Assembly (NCBI RefSeq): GCF_001601815.1
Contig: NZ_LUKG01000001.1
Location: 56,239-116,939 of the forward strand
Length of the DNA: 60,701 nt
Origin: Flavihumibacter sp. CACIAM 22H1
Lineage (GTDB): Bacteria > Bacteroidota > Bacteroidia > Chitinophagales > Chitinophagaceae
Direction of reading: 5' to 3'
The notes beneath the pieces were generated by a model, which was given only the letters and a program-made list of their open reading frames with translations, was not told the DNA's origin and did no database searches. Shown here piece after piece: positions 16,087 through 25,033 of this stretch (positions are counted from its first letter, which is position 1; every line of letters starts with the position of its first letter). The position numbers were made by a program, and so were the translations under genes.

Positions 16087-19032
16087 TTAAAAATTGATAG
16101 ATAAACCGGCAATAAAACTGCGGGCATTCGGATAGGGATTGGTGTTATCGCTTGATTCCACGTCGAACCCGGTAAAACGGGTCCAGGTTACCGCATTTTG
16201 AACAGATGCGTATACCCGCATTCCGCTGGAGCTGATTTTGCGAACAAAACTACTGGCCGGAAACTGGTAGGCCAGTTCAATATTCCGCAGGCGCAGGTAA
16301 TCGCCTTTTTGAAAATTAGCATTCGTACCATCGCCATTGCTATAGGGGCTGCCTATGCGCGGAGCCGGGTAGCGGTTACTCGGACGAGCGGGTGTCCAAT
16401 ACCCATTATAATATTCCTCGCTCATATTTCCCCAGGTATTAAAAGAGTTCAGGTACCGGTTTAATGAATTGTTGATGAGGTGCCCGCCTGCGTAGGTGAA
16501 AAAGGCAATCAGTTCAACTCCCTTGTACCGGAAGGTATTGGTGAAGCTGCCATAATACTTAGGCACGCTGATACCGGAAAATGCCCGGTCATCACCATTG
16601 ATTACGCCATCATTGTTCAGGTCTTTTACTTTCCTATCGCCTGGCTGTGCGTTGTAAACAGCCGCTTTTGCCAGTTCATCTGCCTGCCATATTCCATCTG
16701 CCTGCAGGGTATAATAGGTGCTCATATGCCGCCCTACAAAAAGAGCCTTATTAACATCTGTTTTTCCATTGTAGAGCTCGGCAATTTTATTGTCGTTGAA
16801 AGAAAAGTTACCCGAGGTTCTCCAGGAAAAATGCTTCGTATTTATATTAATAGTGGTGAGGCTGAATTCAATGCCTTTATTATTGATCTGCCCGATATTG
16901 GTTAATGAATTATCAAACCCCGATTCGGTGGGCAATGGAACCAGCCATAACAGATCGGTTGTTTTTTTATAATAAACATCTATTGTACCAGCGATCCGGT
17001 TTTTGAGCATGCCGAAATCCAATCCAAGATCCAGCTGGTTCGCTTTTTCCCAGGTCAGGTTCGGATTGCTGATGGTATTCTGAACAGAACCGGTGGCGAG
17101 GTTTCCGCCAAATACATAATCAGACCACTCCCCTCCCTGGCTGATGGTTGCGGCATAGGCATAGTCTCCGATATTCTGATTTCCCAAGCGGCCAATGCTG
17201 GCGCGCAGTTTCAGCTCACTGAATAAATCCTGTTCTTCCATAAATGCTTCCTTACTGATTCTCCAGGCAATGGCAGCAGAGGGAAAAAATCCCCATTGTT
17301 TACCCGGCGCAAAACGAGAGGATCCGTCCTGCCGCATGGTAACCGTAAAAAGATAACGATCGTCCAAATTATAATTCAACCGGCCATAAAAGGAAGTAAG
17401 CGTTGACGCAGAAGCATAGGAGCCATTGGGGCCATGATTTTGAGCACCACCCAGGTTATCGTATCCTAATACGGGAGAAAGATTTTTGGAATCGGCGGTG
17501 GTGCTTTCGTAGGTATACTTGGATGCAGAGAATCCGCCTAAGATCGTAAACCGGTGAATACTATTCACATCAAACATATAGGTGGCGGTATTTTCCGATT
17601 GCATATACCTTTTTTTACCATTGAATTTTACGGCATGTCCCCCATCGGGATAGTGTTGCCCCATCCGCCCGTCTTCATAAGAATTCACATTAAAGAACTC
17701 GAGTTCACCGCCGTTATCTGACCGGATTTTCAAACCTTTTACCGGTTCAATTTCGAAGTAAACAGAGCCCACTGCCCGGCTTTTTTTAGTTACTTTATCG
17801 AGCAGGTCTACGATGGCCACCGGGTTAGCCTTGGTGTTCAGGAAACCGTCAAAATAATCGCCGTTATCGAGGTAAACGGGAGCGGTCGGTTGTGAACTGA
17901 TTGCACTGAACATGGTACCATAACCGGAATCATCTTCTTCGTTGATGTTTTTTAATGCAGACTCTATAATATTAAAACGCAATCCTGTTTTAAGCCAGCT
18001 ATTCGTTTGTGCATCCATGTTGTACCGGAGGGTAAGTTTCCGGAAAGAAGAGTTTTTAATTGTACCCTGTTGATCGTAGAAATCTGCTCCCAGGAAATGT
18101 TTTACCGTTTCGCTACCGCCTGAAATACCCAGGTTATAATTGGAATATTTACCGTCCTGCGTAATAGCATCCTGCCAGTCGGTAGACAGGCCACGGCTGA
18201 GGTAACGAAGTTCTTCTGAGGTCCAGCTATAATCAGGAATAGCCCTTGATGCAAGTTGATAATATTGCTGGGCATTCATCAGTTTTTGTTTGTTCATCAT
18301 TTTCTGGAAACCGCCGTTCAGGTTAAGGGTGATACGACTTTTTCCTTTAGACCCCTGTCGCGTAGTAACCAGGATAACCCCATTAGAGCCGCGAGAGCCA
18401 TAAATAGCGGCGGAAGAAGCGTCCTTTAATACTTCAATAGATTGTATATCACCGGGTGAGAGATCCTGCAAACCACCTTCTACCGGAATTCCATCCACTA
18501 CATAAAGCGGGCTATTTCCGGCACGCAACGAACCAGAGCCCCGGATCACTACAGAAGCATCGCCCCCGGGTTTAACAGAGCCGGTTGTTACAAAAACACC
18601 GGCCGCCAGGCCTTGTAATGCGCTGGTAGCAGTACCCACTTTGGCATTTTTTAATTCATCGGCCTTAATGGTGGCTACAGACCCCGTAAGATCAGATTTT
18701 TTTGTAGCACCGTATCCTACCACCACCACATCATCCAGGTTAACAGCCGATGGTTGCAATGCAATGCTCAGGCTGGTTTCTGCTGCTATGGTAATAGTGC
18801 GGCTGATCATACCGGTATAACTAACCTGTATAACCTCACCACGGTTTAGAGTGACCGAAAACCTGCCGGAAGAGTCGGTGGTAGTAAGCGCCTGGCCATT
18901 TTTTAATGAAATGGTAGCCCCTGCCAACGGCAAAAGACTGGCATCTGTAACAAGTCCGCTGATCCTGTTCTGTGCCCATATGGCCGCTGAGAATAGCAAA
19001 GCCAGGACAAGCATCGTTAGTTGTTTGTACAT
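16087..19032 (-). CDS. SusC/RagA-family TonB-dependent outer-membrane transporter
   Basis: A 981-residue TonB-dependent transporter. The signal peptide ends at about residue 20 (AAIWAQ), followed by a carboxypeptidase-regulatory-like domain (ISGLVTDASLLPLAGATISLKN), the VVVVGYGATKKSDLTGSV TonB-box/plug start and the SusC signature SIEVLKDASSAAIYGSRGSNGVILVTT. The rest is the beta-barrel, ending in a C-terminal aromatic strand (SFIAGLSINF). Unlike the transporter at 39750-43217 it has no STN domain and no adjacent FecI/FecR, so it must be controlled another way. It forms a pair with the following susD and probably imports nucleosides or ribosides (inference from the operon). Confidence 0.95.
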   Translation of the reverse strand: MYKQLTMLVLALLFSAAIWAQNRISGLVTDASLLPLAGATISLKNGQALTTTDSSGRFSVTLNRGEVIQVSYTGMISRTITIAAETSLSIALQPSAVNLDDVVVVGYGATKKSDLTGSVATIKADELKNAKVGTATSALQGLAAGVFVTTGSVKPGGDASVVIRGSGSLRAGNSPLYVVDGIPVEGGLQDLSPGDIQSIEVLKDASSAAIYGSRGSNGVILVTTRQGSKGKSRITLNLNGGFQKMMNKQKLMNAQQYYQLASRAIPDYSWTSEELRYLSRGLSTDWQDAITQDGKYSNYNLGISGGSETVKHFLGADFYDQQGTIKNSSFRKLTLRYNMDAQTNSWLKTGLRFNIIESALKNINEEDDSGYGTMFSAISSQPTAPVYLDNGDYFDGFLNTKANPVAIVDLLDKVTKKSRAVGSVYFEIEPVKGLKIRSDNGGELEFFNVNSYEDGRMGQHYPDGGHAVKFNGKKRYMQSENTATYMFDVNSIHRFTILGGFSASKYTYESTTADSKNLSPVLGYDNLGGAQNHGPNGSYASASTLTSFYGRLNYNLDDRYLFTVTMRQDGSSRFAPGKQWGFFPSAAIAWRISKEAFMEEQDLFSELKLRASIGRLGNQNIGDYAYAATISQGGEWSDYVFGGNLATGSVQNTISNPNLTWEKANQLDLGLDFGMLKNRIAGTIDVYYKKTTDLLWLVPLPTESGFDNSLTNIGQINNKGIEFSLTTININTKHFSWRTSGNFSFNDNKIAELYNGKTDVNKALFVGRHMSTYYTLQADGIWQADELAKAAVYNAQPGDRKVKDLNNDGVINGDDRAFSGISVPKYYGSFTNTFRYKGVELIAFFTYAGGHLINNSLNRYLNSFNTWGNMSEEYYNGYWTPARPSNRYPAPRIGSPYSNGDGTNANFQKGDYLRLRNIELAYQFPASSFVRKISSSGMRVYASVQNAVTWTRFTGFDVESSDNTNPYPNARSFIAGLSINF

Positions 19033-19059
19033 TTTATAGAATTAATGAGATGGGAAAAC

Positions 19060-20223
19060 TTAGAAATAGCGAACCGGGCGAATACCAATTTTCCAGCCTT
19101 CTTTATCAACAAAGCCCGAGACAATATTTACCGGTTCATAAAAATTGACATAAAAGGCCGACCAGCCGGCGGCATCGCCATCGCCTTCACTGGACGACCA
19201 ATAATTATTAGCGGGCAGGCCGGCTCCTTTTGACCACAGCATATCTTTTACTTTGAACAACTCAATCAGTTCTTCCTGGGAGGGAAGAAACCAGTCTGCA
19301 TAGGAATCATTTCCTGCACCCACCGTTAATTCATCGCATAACTCAAAAGCTGCTTTTTTTGTGTTCCAGCTATTATTATTCTGCCGGAATGCGGCCATTT
19401 TGGTAACCAGTTTGGCAGTATTTGATTTACCGGAACCCATGGACCTGGAAGTACCTACCGCGCCGGAAAGCGCCAGCCCCGGACCAAACGATTCAGTTGC
19501 TGTACCCAGGTTTTCTTTGTGCACGATATAACCGTGGATTTTATTCGATTCAACATAATACACAATTCCCCCGCCTATTTCTGCGCCCACAGTTACTTCA
19601 ATACCGATAGTGCCCAGTGTGGATCTTCGCTGGCCGCGAACAATAGTAACGGTATTTTGTCCGTATGCAGCTGTCGGCAGTAAAAATTCCATCCCATTGT
19701 CGGTTAGGGTAACTGGTACAGAAATAATTTTTCCTGCGGGATAAAAGGGCGCTGTTAACTGTATTTCATCGCCCTGCTGAAAACCCGCTCCGCCGATGGC
19801 AATAACCGAACCGGCCGGGGAGGTACCGGCGGGCATAACCAGGTCATCAATAACCACTACCAGGGGAACCAGCAATTCTCCGTCCAGGGTGGTTTGCAGC
19901 TCATGGCGTTCAACTGTTACCGTATAGGCTCCACCTGCTTCTTCGGGAACGAGGAAGCGGATTTCCTGGTTATTTACAGAAGTTACCTGCACTTCTGTCA
20001 TAGCTGTTTCATTTTCCAGGAAAAGCCGATCGCCCTGATCAAATCCCTTGCCCCGAATACTTGCTTCGCGACCCGGCATTACATCATTGATCCCGGGAAA
20101 AACAATTTCCTTAAGAATGGGAGCAATTGGTACAGGTGTGGGGGCATCGTCTTTTTGGCAGCCCCAGAGAAAGAACAGGCAGCAATAAAGCAGCCCGCAG
20201 TAGGAAAGCATACGCATGGTCAA
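19060..20223 (-). CDS. IPT/TIG plus DUF1566-like surface lipoprotein
   Basis: A 387-residue lipoprotein (FFLWGC, Cys22). Two immunoglobulin-like IPT/TIG domains are suggested by ILKEIVFPGINDVMPGREASIRGKGF and DLVMPAGTSPAGSVIAIGGAGF. A C-terminal ~150-residue domain has the DUF1566 pattern: GGGIVYYVESNKIHGYIV, DWFLPSQEELIELF, NYWSSSE and GIRPVRYF. It occupies the position just upstream of susC, where PULs often encode surface glycan-binding proteins. No catalytic motif is seen. A substrate-binding role at the cell surface is inference. Confidence 0.75.
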   Translation of the reverse strand: MTMRMLSYCGLLYCCLFFLWGCQKDDAPTPVPIAPILKEIVFPGINDVMPGREASIRGKGFDQGDRLFLENETAMTEVQVTSVNNQEIRFLVPEEAGGAYTVTVERHELQTTLDGELLVPLVVVIDDLVMPAGTSPAGSVIAIGGAGFQQGDEIQLTAPFYPAGKIISVPVTLTDNGMEFLLPTAAYGQNTVTIVRGQRRSTLGTIGIEVTVGAEIGGGIVYYVESNKIHGYIVHKENLGTATESFGPGLALSGAVGTSRSMGSGKSNTAKLVTKMAAFRQNNNSWNTKKAAFELCDELTVGAGNDSYADWFLPSQEELIELFKVKDMLWSKGAGLPANNYWSSSEGDGDAAGWSAFYVNFYEPVNIVSGFVDKEGWKIGIRPVRYF

Positions 20224-20264
20224 TCGTTTTATATGGTTGTATATAGGTTGGTTCAGCCGTTAGA

Positions 20265-21275
20265 TCAACGCCCGGCTGCTATTACAAGAGCTAATCCCGC
20301 TATAAAGCAGAGGAACATAGCGGAGATAAGTTTTTTTACAAAAGGAGGACTACCGGAAAATTCTTTCCAGATATAAACGCCCCAGATAGCTGCCACCAGT
20401 GTTGCGCCCTGTCCAAGTCCATAGGAAATGGCGGCGCCTGCCTTACCGGCAGCAACCAGGTTAAAGAGGTTGCCCAGTGCCCAGATAGCACCCCCGGCTA
20501 AACCAATCAGGTGAATAGAAAAGCGGCCGCTGAAATAATCTCTGTACGAAAGAGGAGTTCCGCTCAAGGGCTTTTTCATCAGGTAAGAATTGAAGAACAG
20601 ATTACTCAGTACAATACCCAGTGCAAAAACCACCGAAGCAGAATAGGGGGTCATTTTTTCCGCCGCAGGTTGCTGAAAATTTTCCAGGTCCATACTGGCG
20701 GCAATGAATTTGTAGAAAAAGGACATTAGCAAGCCGGCTATCACAGAAAGTATAATTCCTTTTGTAGCGGGCTTTTGTGAATTGGTAGATTTTTTTCCAT
20801 ACGCCACCGCATTCAGTACAATAGCGAATGCAACCAGGGCTACCCCTGAGAAAAGCAGCAATGGATCACCACTCTCTGTTCCGCTATAATTTACAACTAC
20901 TCCAATGATCAGCGCCAGTCCGATTCCGACTGGAAATGCAACCGACATTCCAGCTATGGCAATTGCCGCTGTAAGCAGCATATTGGCAAGATTAAACAGG
21001 GCGCCGCCTGTAAGCGCACTCAGGAAATTAGCCGTGGATACCTGTTGAATATCCTGTAGAAAAGGTCTTCCCTCCGTTCCGATACTACCCATAGTGAAGG
21101 CCGCCAGCAGGGAGAAGGCAAGTATGCCAAGTACATAATCCCAATAAAATAATTCAAACGGCCATTTTCCGGCAGATAGTTTTTGGGTGTTGGCCCAGGA
21201 TCCCCAGCAGAGCATGGTGATGAAGCAAAACAGGATAGCGAGCGGGTAACTTTGAATAATAAACATAAGCAGCAA
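20265..21275 (-). CDS. Sugar permease, DMT/GRP-type (likely ribose uptake)
   Basis: A 336-residue inner-membrane protein with about ten hydrophobic segments. The N-terminal CWGSWANTQKL motif and FELFYWDYVLG are typical of the GRP/RhaT/ureide-permease branch of the drug/metabolite transporter superfamily. A second repeat (GGAIWALGNLFNLVAAGKAGAAISYGLGQGATLVAAIWGV) is the usual second-half signature. It lies between the ribokinase and the lipoprotein gene in one operon. Together with nucleoside hydrolase and ribokinase, import of free ribose is the simplest reading (inference). The start may be at either of two nearby ATGs. Confidence 0.8.
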   Translation of the reverse strand: MLLMFIIQSYPLAILFCFITMLCWGSWANTQKLSAGKWPFELFYWDYVLGILAFSLLAAFTMGSIGTEGRPFLQDIQQVSTANFLSALTGGALFNLANMLLTAAIAIAGMSVAFPVGIGLALIIGVVVNYSGTESGDPLLLFSGVALVAFAIVLNAVAYGKKSTNSQKPATKGIILSVIAGLLMSFFYKFIAASMDLENFQQPAAEKMTPYSASVVFALGIVLSNLFFNSYLMKKPLSGTPLSYRDYFSGRFSIHLIGLAGGAIWALGNLFNLVAAGKAGAAISYGLGQGATLVAAIWGVYIWKEFSGSPPFVKKLISAMFLCFIAGLALVIAAGR

Positions 21276-21310
21276 ATCGATGGATGAACAAACAATAGAT
21301 TTCAGTTTCC

Positions 21311-22243
21311 TCAGGCACCTGCCAGTTCTAACTGGGATGCTATCAACTCATTCCGGTAAGGGATGGACGATTGTGCACCGAGCCGGGTTACTGAAATGGA
21401 GGCAGCATCGCAGGCGAAGGCCACTGCTTCTTTAAGCGTTTTTCCTTCTGCGAGGGCAACAGCCAGTGCGCCGTTAAATACATCGCCTGCAGCGGTAGAA
21501 TCAACCGTTTCCACTTTGCGGACAGACTGTACCGACAATTCGCCTTCTTCGCAAATGACAGCGCCCAGGCTGCCCATGGTTACCACTACATTTTTTACAC
21601 CTTTTCCGCAAATGATACGGGCTGCTGCGGAGGCTGTTTCCAGGTTGCTGACTTCTATACCGGCAAGCATACCTGCTTCTGTTTTATTGGGGGTAAGAAT
21701 ATCTATCCGGGCCAGTAATTCTGCACCAAGCACCTGCGCTGGTGCAGGGTTAAGAATAACCCGTACACGGCGGTCGGCGGCATAGGCAGCCACATAAGAA
21801 ACGGTGTCTATCGGGATTTCGAGTTGAAGCAACAGAATTCCGGCGCCATCGATTGCAGGCAATGCACCTTCCAGGTCTTTATTGTGCAGGTTGGCATTGG
21901 CACCAGAAGCAACAACAATGCTGTTTTCACCGGCTTTATCAACGGTAATAAGGGCTACACCGGAGGGCAGGCTTTCATCATACTGGATAAGCCGGGTATC
22001 GATGCCTTCATGGTTGAAAAGCTGGGAAAACTGTTTGCCGAAGAGGTCGTTGCCCAGTTTGGAAATAAAAACTACTTCGCCGCCCAGGCGGGCAACGGCA
22101 ACGGCCTGGTTGGCTCCTTTGCCGCCGGCATTCATAAAAAAAGAGCCGGATAATACGGTTTCACCGGGCACGGGTATATGGTCGGTTTTTACAACCATAT
22201 CCATATTGGAACTGCCAATTACTACTATTTTCTTTGAGTTCAT
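21311..22243 (-). CDS. rbsK: Ribokinase
   Basis: A 310-residue PfkB-family sugar kinase that phosphorylates ribose to ribose-5-phosphate. The N-terminal substrate-binding motif is SSNMDMVVKTDHIPVPGET, followed by NAGGKGANQAVAVARLGG (PfkB signature 1). The ATP-binding and catalytic segment ETVDSTAAGDVFNGALAVAL (signature 2) carries the catalytic Asp. Residues and length match ribokinases closely. It is the first gene of the leftward operon ending with nucleoside hydrolase and faces the divergent gene at 22441. The ~200-bp AT-rich gap between them should hold the operon promoter. Confidence 0.93.
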   Translation of the reverse strand: MNSKKIVVIGSSNMDMVVKTDHIPVPGETVLSGSFFMNAGGKGANQAVAVARLGGEVVFISKLGNDLFGKQFSQLFNHEGIDTRLIQYDESLPSGVALITVDKAGENSIVVASGANANLHNKDLEGALPAIDGAGILLLQLEIPIDTVSYVAAYAADRRVRVILNPAPAQVLGAELLARIDILTPNKTEAGMLAGIEVSNLETASAAARIICGKGVKNVVVTMGSLGAVICEEGELSVQSVRKVETVDSTAAGDVFNGALAVALAEGKTLKEAVAFACDAASISVTRLGAQSSIPYRNELIASQLELAGA

Positions 22244-22440
22244 ACGATTTTATATGGATGAGAGAACTGCGATCGTTGTTTCCAAATGTACCTATGGATA
22301 CAGGTAATGCAGCAGCCAATTAATTGATATTTCGATGTTTGTTAATTAGTTTTAATGATCCGAAACAAACACATTATATTGTTTTTCAATTATTTGTATT
22401 TTTATTTTTTGCATTATTTCGTAATTTATTAATATGTATC

Positions 22441-23934
22441 ATGTCGCTCAGGTCAGTACAGCAATTAATCAATTCCATGTCGGGTGCGGAAAAGCGTTAC
22501 TTCAAACAGCGTGCAGGATCGGGCCATGCAGAGCGGGATTACCTGCAGATGTTTGAGCTGCTTTGTGAAGAGGGGAAGCCGGATGCCGAGCTTTGGAAGA
22601 AAGTAGAAGAGGTATTTGATCCGATGGCATTGGACAGTGTATCCCGGTACCTGATGGAGCAGTTAACGGATTGCCTCATCCGGTTAAAGATCAACAAGGA
22701 CCCGGTTTTCCAGCTTTACCAGGGTATTATGCAGGTAAAGGTATTACAGGAACGATCCTTGCAGGCGGAAAGTGATAAAAAACTGGCAAAGCTTCGCCAG
22801 AAAGCCAGCGAGCTGGAACAGCCTTCGATCCAGTATATCGCGTACCGGTTACAACTAGACAGGTGGAATGCCAGTGGTTTTGCCCGGATCTCTGACCAGG
22901 AATTGGTGGAGCAGCAAATGAAAGCGCGCGAGTTATTAAAAGGCATGAATTATATCCAGGATCATTATTCGCTGTTTGAAATGATGAAATACCGCCTATT
23001 GCAAGGCGGGCAGATACTGGCTGAGTCGGATAAAAAAAAGCTCAATGACCTGATGCTGAGCGAGCTTGTACTAATGGCCGGAAAGCACCAGAATAATTTC
23101 ACTACGCAGAAATTACACTTGTTGTTTCAGTCTTATTTCCTGACCACGATCGGCGATTTTGAATCGGCCATTTCAACCTATTATGCATTAAATAAAGTGT
23201 TTGAAGATCATCTTCATTTACTGGATCATCCGCCGCTGGATTATTTGGCGGCACTGGATGGCATTTTGAATAGTTTGCGCCGGGTAGGCAAGTGGCATGA
23301 TATGGATTATTACCTGGGAAAATTAACCCAGCTGGACCAAGCTATATACCCCGAATATTTTCGTTTCCAGGTTCGAAAATCGATAGCGATCTATACACTG
23401 AATAAACAGGTTGCCGAGGGAGATTTTACCGGGAGTTTAGAATTGATCAGCCAGCTCGACAGGGATGTTATCAGTTCCTACTACCGACTGAATGAGGAGA
23501 AGCAGTGGGAGTTGTATTTTTTTATCAGTGTGGTGTATTACCGGAGCGGGTTACTTAAGAAAGCACATGGGTATCTTGCTGCGGCTTTACAAAGGCATAC
23601 CTTACAGGCAAACTGGCTGGTGTGCAAGGCTGCGCGTCTATTGGATATGATCATCTATTACGAGCAGGGTGATACGGCTTACCTGGAATACGAAATCCGT
23701 TCCTATAATCGATTTTTCAAAAAGGAGAAACGGACGCTGTTGAAGTCGGAGGAGCTGGTACTACGGTTGTTTCAATATAAGCCCTCTATTATGCGTAAAG
23801 CGATTCCGCAGGTGCAGGCCAACAAACTCAGGCGTTTACTAGAGGATATCCAGGCAGACAAATACGAGCAGCAATTGCTGGCTTATTTTGATTTTCGGGA
23901 GTGGGTAACCCTTCAGGTGTCAGACAGGTGTTAG
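22441..23934 (+). CDS. Helical protein of unknown function, divergent to the ribose-type operon
   Basis: A 497-residue cytoplasmic protein not recognised as any named family. It starts at ATGTCGCTCAGG; the frame is open for 39 further codons upstream, but those encode an unrelated hydrophobic stretch over the AT-rich promoter region. The sequence is almost all alpha-helical, with repeated aromatic/Leu patterns in 30-40 residue units reminiscent of TPR-like solenoids (for example FESAISTYYALNKVF and YYRSGLLKKAHGYLAAALQRH). The N-terminal MSLRSVQQLINSMSGAEKRYFKQ segment is basic. No helix-turn-helix is obvious. Its divergent position next to the operon suggests a regulatory role (inference). 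The stop codon TAG lies within palindromic repeat F. Confidence 0.75.
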   Translation: MSLRSVQQLINSMSGAEKRYFKQRAGSGHAERDYLQMFELLCEEGKPDAELWKKVEEVFDPMALDSVSRYLMEQLTDCLIRLKINKDPVFQLYQGIMQVKVLQERSLQAESDKKLAKLRQKASELEQPSIQYIAYRLQLDRWNASGFARISDQELVEQQMKARELLKGMNYIQDHYSLFEMMKYRLLQGGQILAESDKKKLNDLMLSELVLMAGKHQNNFTTQKLHLLFQSYFLTTIGDFESAISTYYALNKVFEDHLHLLDHPPLDYLAALDGILNSLRRVGKWHDMDYYLGKLTQLDQAIYPEYFRFQVRKSIAIYTLNKQVAEGDFTGSLELISQLDRDVISSYYRLNEEKQWELYFFISVVYYRSGLLKKAHGYLAAALQRHTLQANWLVCKAARLLDMIIYYEQGDTAYLEYEIRSYNRFFKKEKRTLLKSEELVLRLFQYKPSIMRKAIPQVQANKLRRLLEDIQADKYEQQLLAYFDFREWVTLQVSDRC

Positions 23935-23961
23935 AACATGGTTCTAACACCTGTCTGACAC
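23917..23961. repeat. Perfect palindromic repeat, copy F
   Basis: Arms of 21 bp (23917-23937 and 23941-23961; left arm begins GTGTCAGACAGGTGTTAG) around the loop ATG. The TAG stop of the preceding gene (23932-23934) is inside the left arm. It differs from copy E mainly in the outermost bases (GTGTC instead of ACGTC). This is the last copy seen; none occurs in the remaining 36 kb. Confidence 0.9.
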
Positions 23962-24121
23962 TTCACCATTAATTGTTCAATTTTACCCTTCTGCTAAAAA
24001 GGGAGTTTTTTTTGCTAATTTTAATCTGTCAGAACACTTCGATACTTCCTGTTTTTTCCCCTTCATTTCACCCTTAGAACGCACTTGTTATAAGCTAACT
24101 AGTATTTCCATTTCTAACTGT

Positions 24122-25000
24122 ATGGCTTACAAAATTGAAAAAACAAGCATAACGCCAAGAACCAATAGCATGGCTTGTTTAATAACAAGAAATCAATCCT
24201 TCTTTGAATCCGTTTTTCATACACATCCCGAATTAGAATTGGTTTATATTTTAGAAAGTAGCGGTAAAAGAATAATCGGTAACACTATTGAAACCTTTGA
24301 ACCAGGCGATATGGTTTTTATTGGAGCTAATACTCCTCACCTGTGGACAAACAACGAAGAGTATCTTGTAGGCAACACCGCACTCAGAGCAAAGGCAATG
24401 GTAGTATATTTCAATCCAGCATTATTACATGAACACTTCTACCAGCAACAGGAAAATATATCACTTTCCATATTAATGGCAAATTCGGTGAAAGGTCTTA
24501 AGATTACAGGACCGACGAAAGAAATAATTGCGCAAAAGCTTGTAGGCCTGGAAGGCAAAACCGGCATAGAGGTTTTAGTAGGAATAATAGACATACTAGC
24601 TCTGTTATCCACCAGTAAAGACACAATACCCATCAACAAAGAACTAATTCAGAAAACTATTAAAAACCATATAAACGATCGCATTCCTGAGATCCTGAAT
24701 TATGTAACAAATAATTACATGAATGATCTGAGTCTTGAAACAATGGCACAACAAATAAATATGACCAGACAATCATTCTGTAGATTCTTTAAAACCAAAA
24801 TGAAACAAAATTTTCTGGATTATGTAAATGAAGTTCGTATCCAAAACGCTTGCCGACTCTTGATGGAAACAGATCTTGCCATATTTGAAATTGCCTACGA
24901 ATGCGGATATAAGACCGTGTCTAATTTCAATAAAGTATTTAAAGAATTAAAAGAAATAACTCCTGTAAAATTCAGACAGCAAACTCAGATCAAAATCTGA
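24122..25000 (+). CDS. AraC-family transcriptional regulator
   Basis: A 292-residue regulator with an N-terminal cupin-like sensor domain (HTHPELELVYILESSGKRIIG, then FEPGDMVFIGANTPHLW) and a C-terminal double helix-turn-helix (LSLETMAQQINMTRQSFCRFFKTKMKQNFLDYVNEVRIQNACRLL region, then IFEIAYECGYKTVSNFNKVFKELKEITPVKFR). It would sense a sugar-like ligand and regulate nearby genes. It is convergent with the GH116-type gene at 25034, only 33 bp away, at the distal end of the large PUL. A decayed regulator of the same type is found at 45476-46150 at the other end. Confidence 0.92.
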   Translation: MAYKIEKTSITPRTNSMACLITRNQSFFESVFHTHPELELVYILESSGKRIIGNTIETFEPGDMVFIGANTPHLWTNNEEYLVGNTALRAKAMVVYFNPALLHEHFYQQQENISLSILMANSVKGLKITGPTKEIIAQKLVGLEGKTGIEVLVGIIDILALLSTSKDTIPINKELIQKTIKNHINDRIPEILNYVTNNYMNDLSLETMAQQINMTRQSFCRFFKTKMKQNFLDYVNEVRIQNACRLLMETDLAIFEIAYECGYKTVSNFNKVFKELKEITPVKFRQQTQIKI

Positions 25001-25033
25001 CAGGAGTTAGTCTCTTCTTCCCTCCAATGCCAA

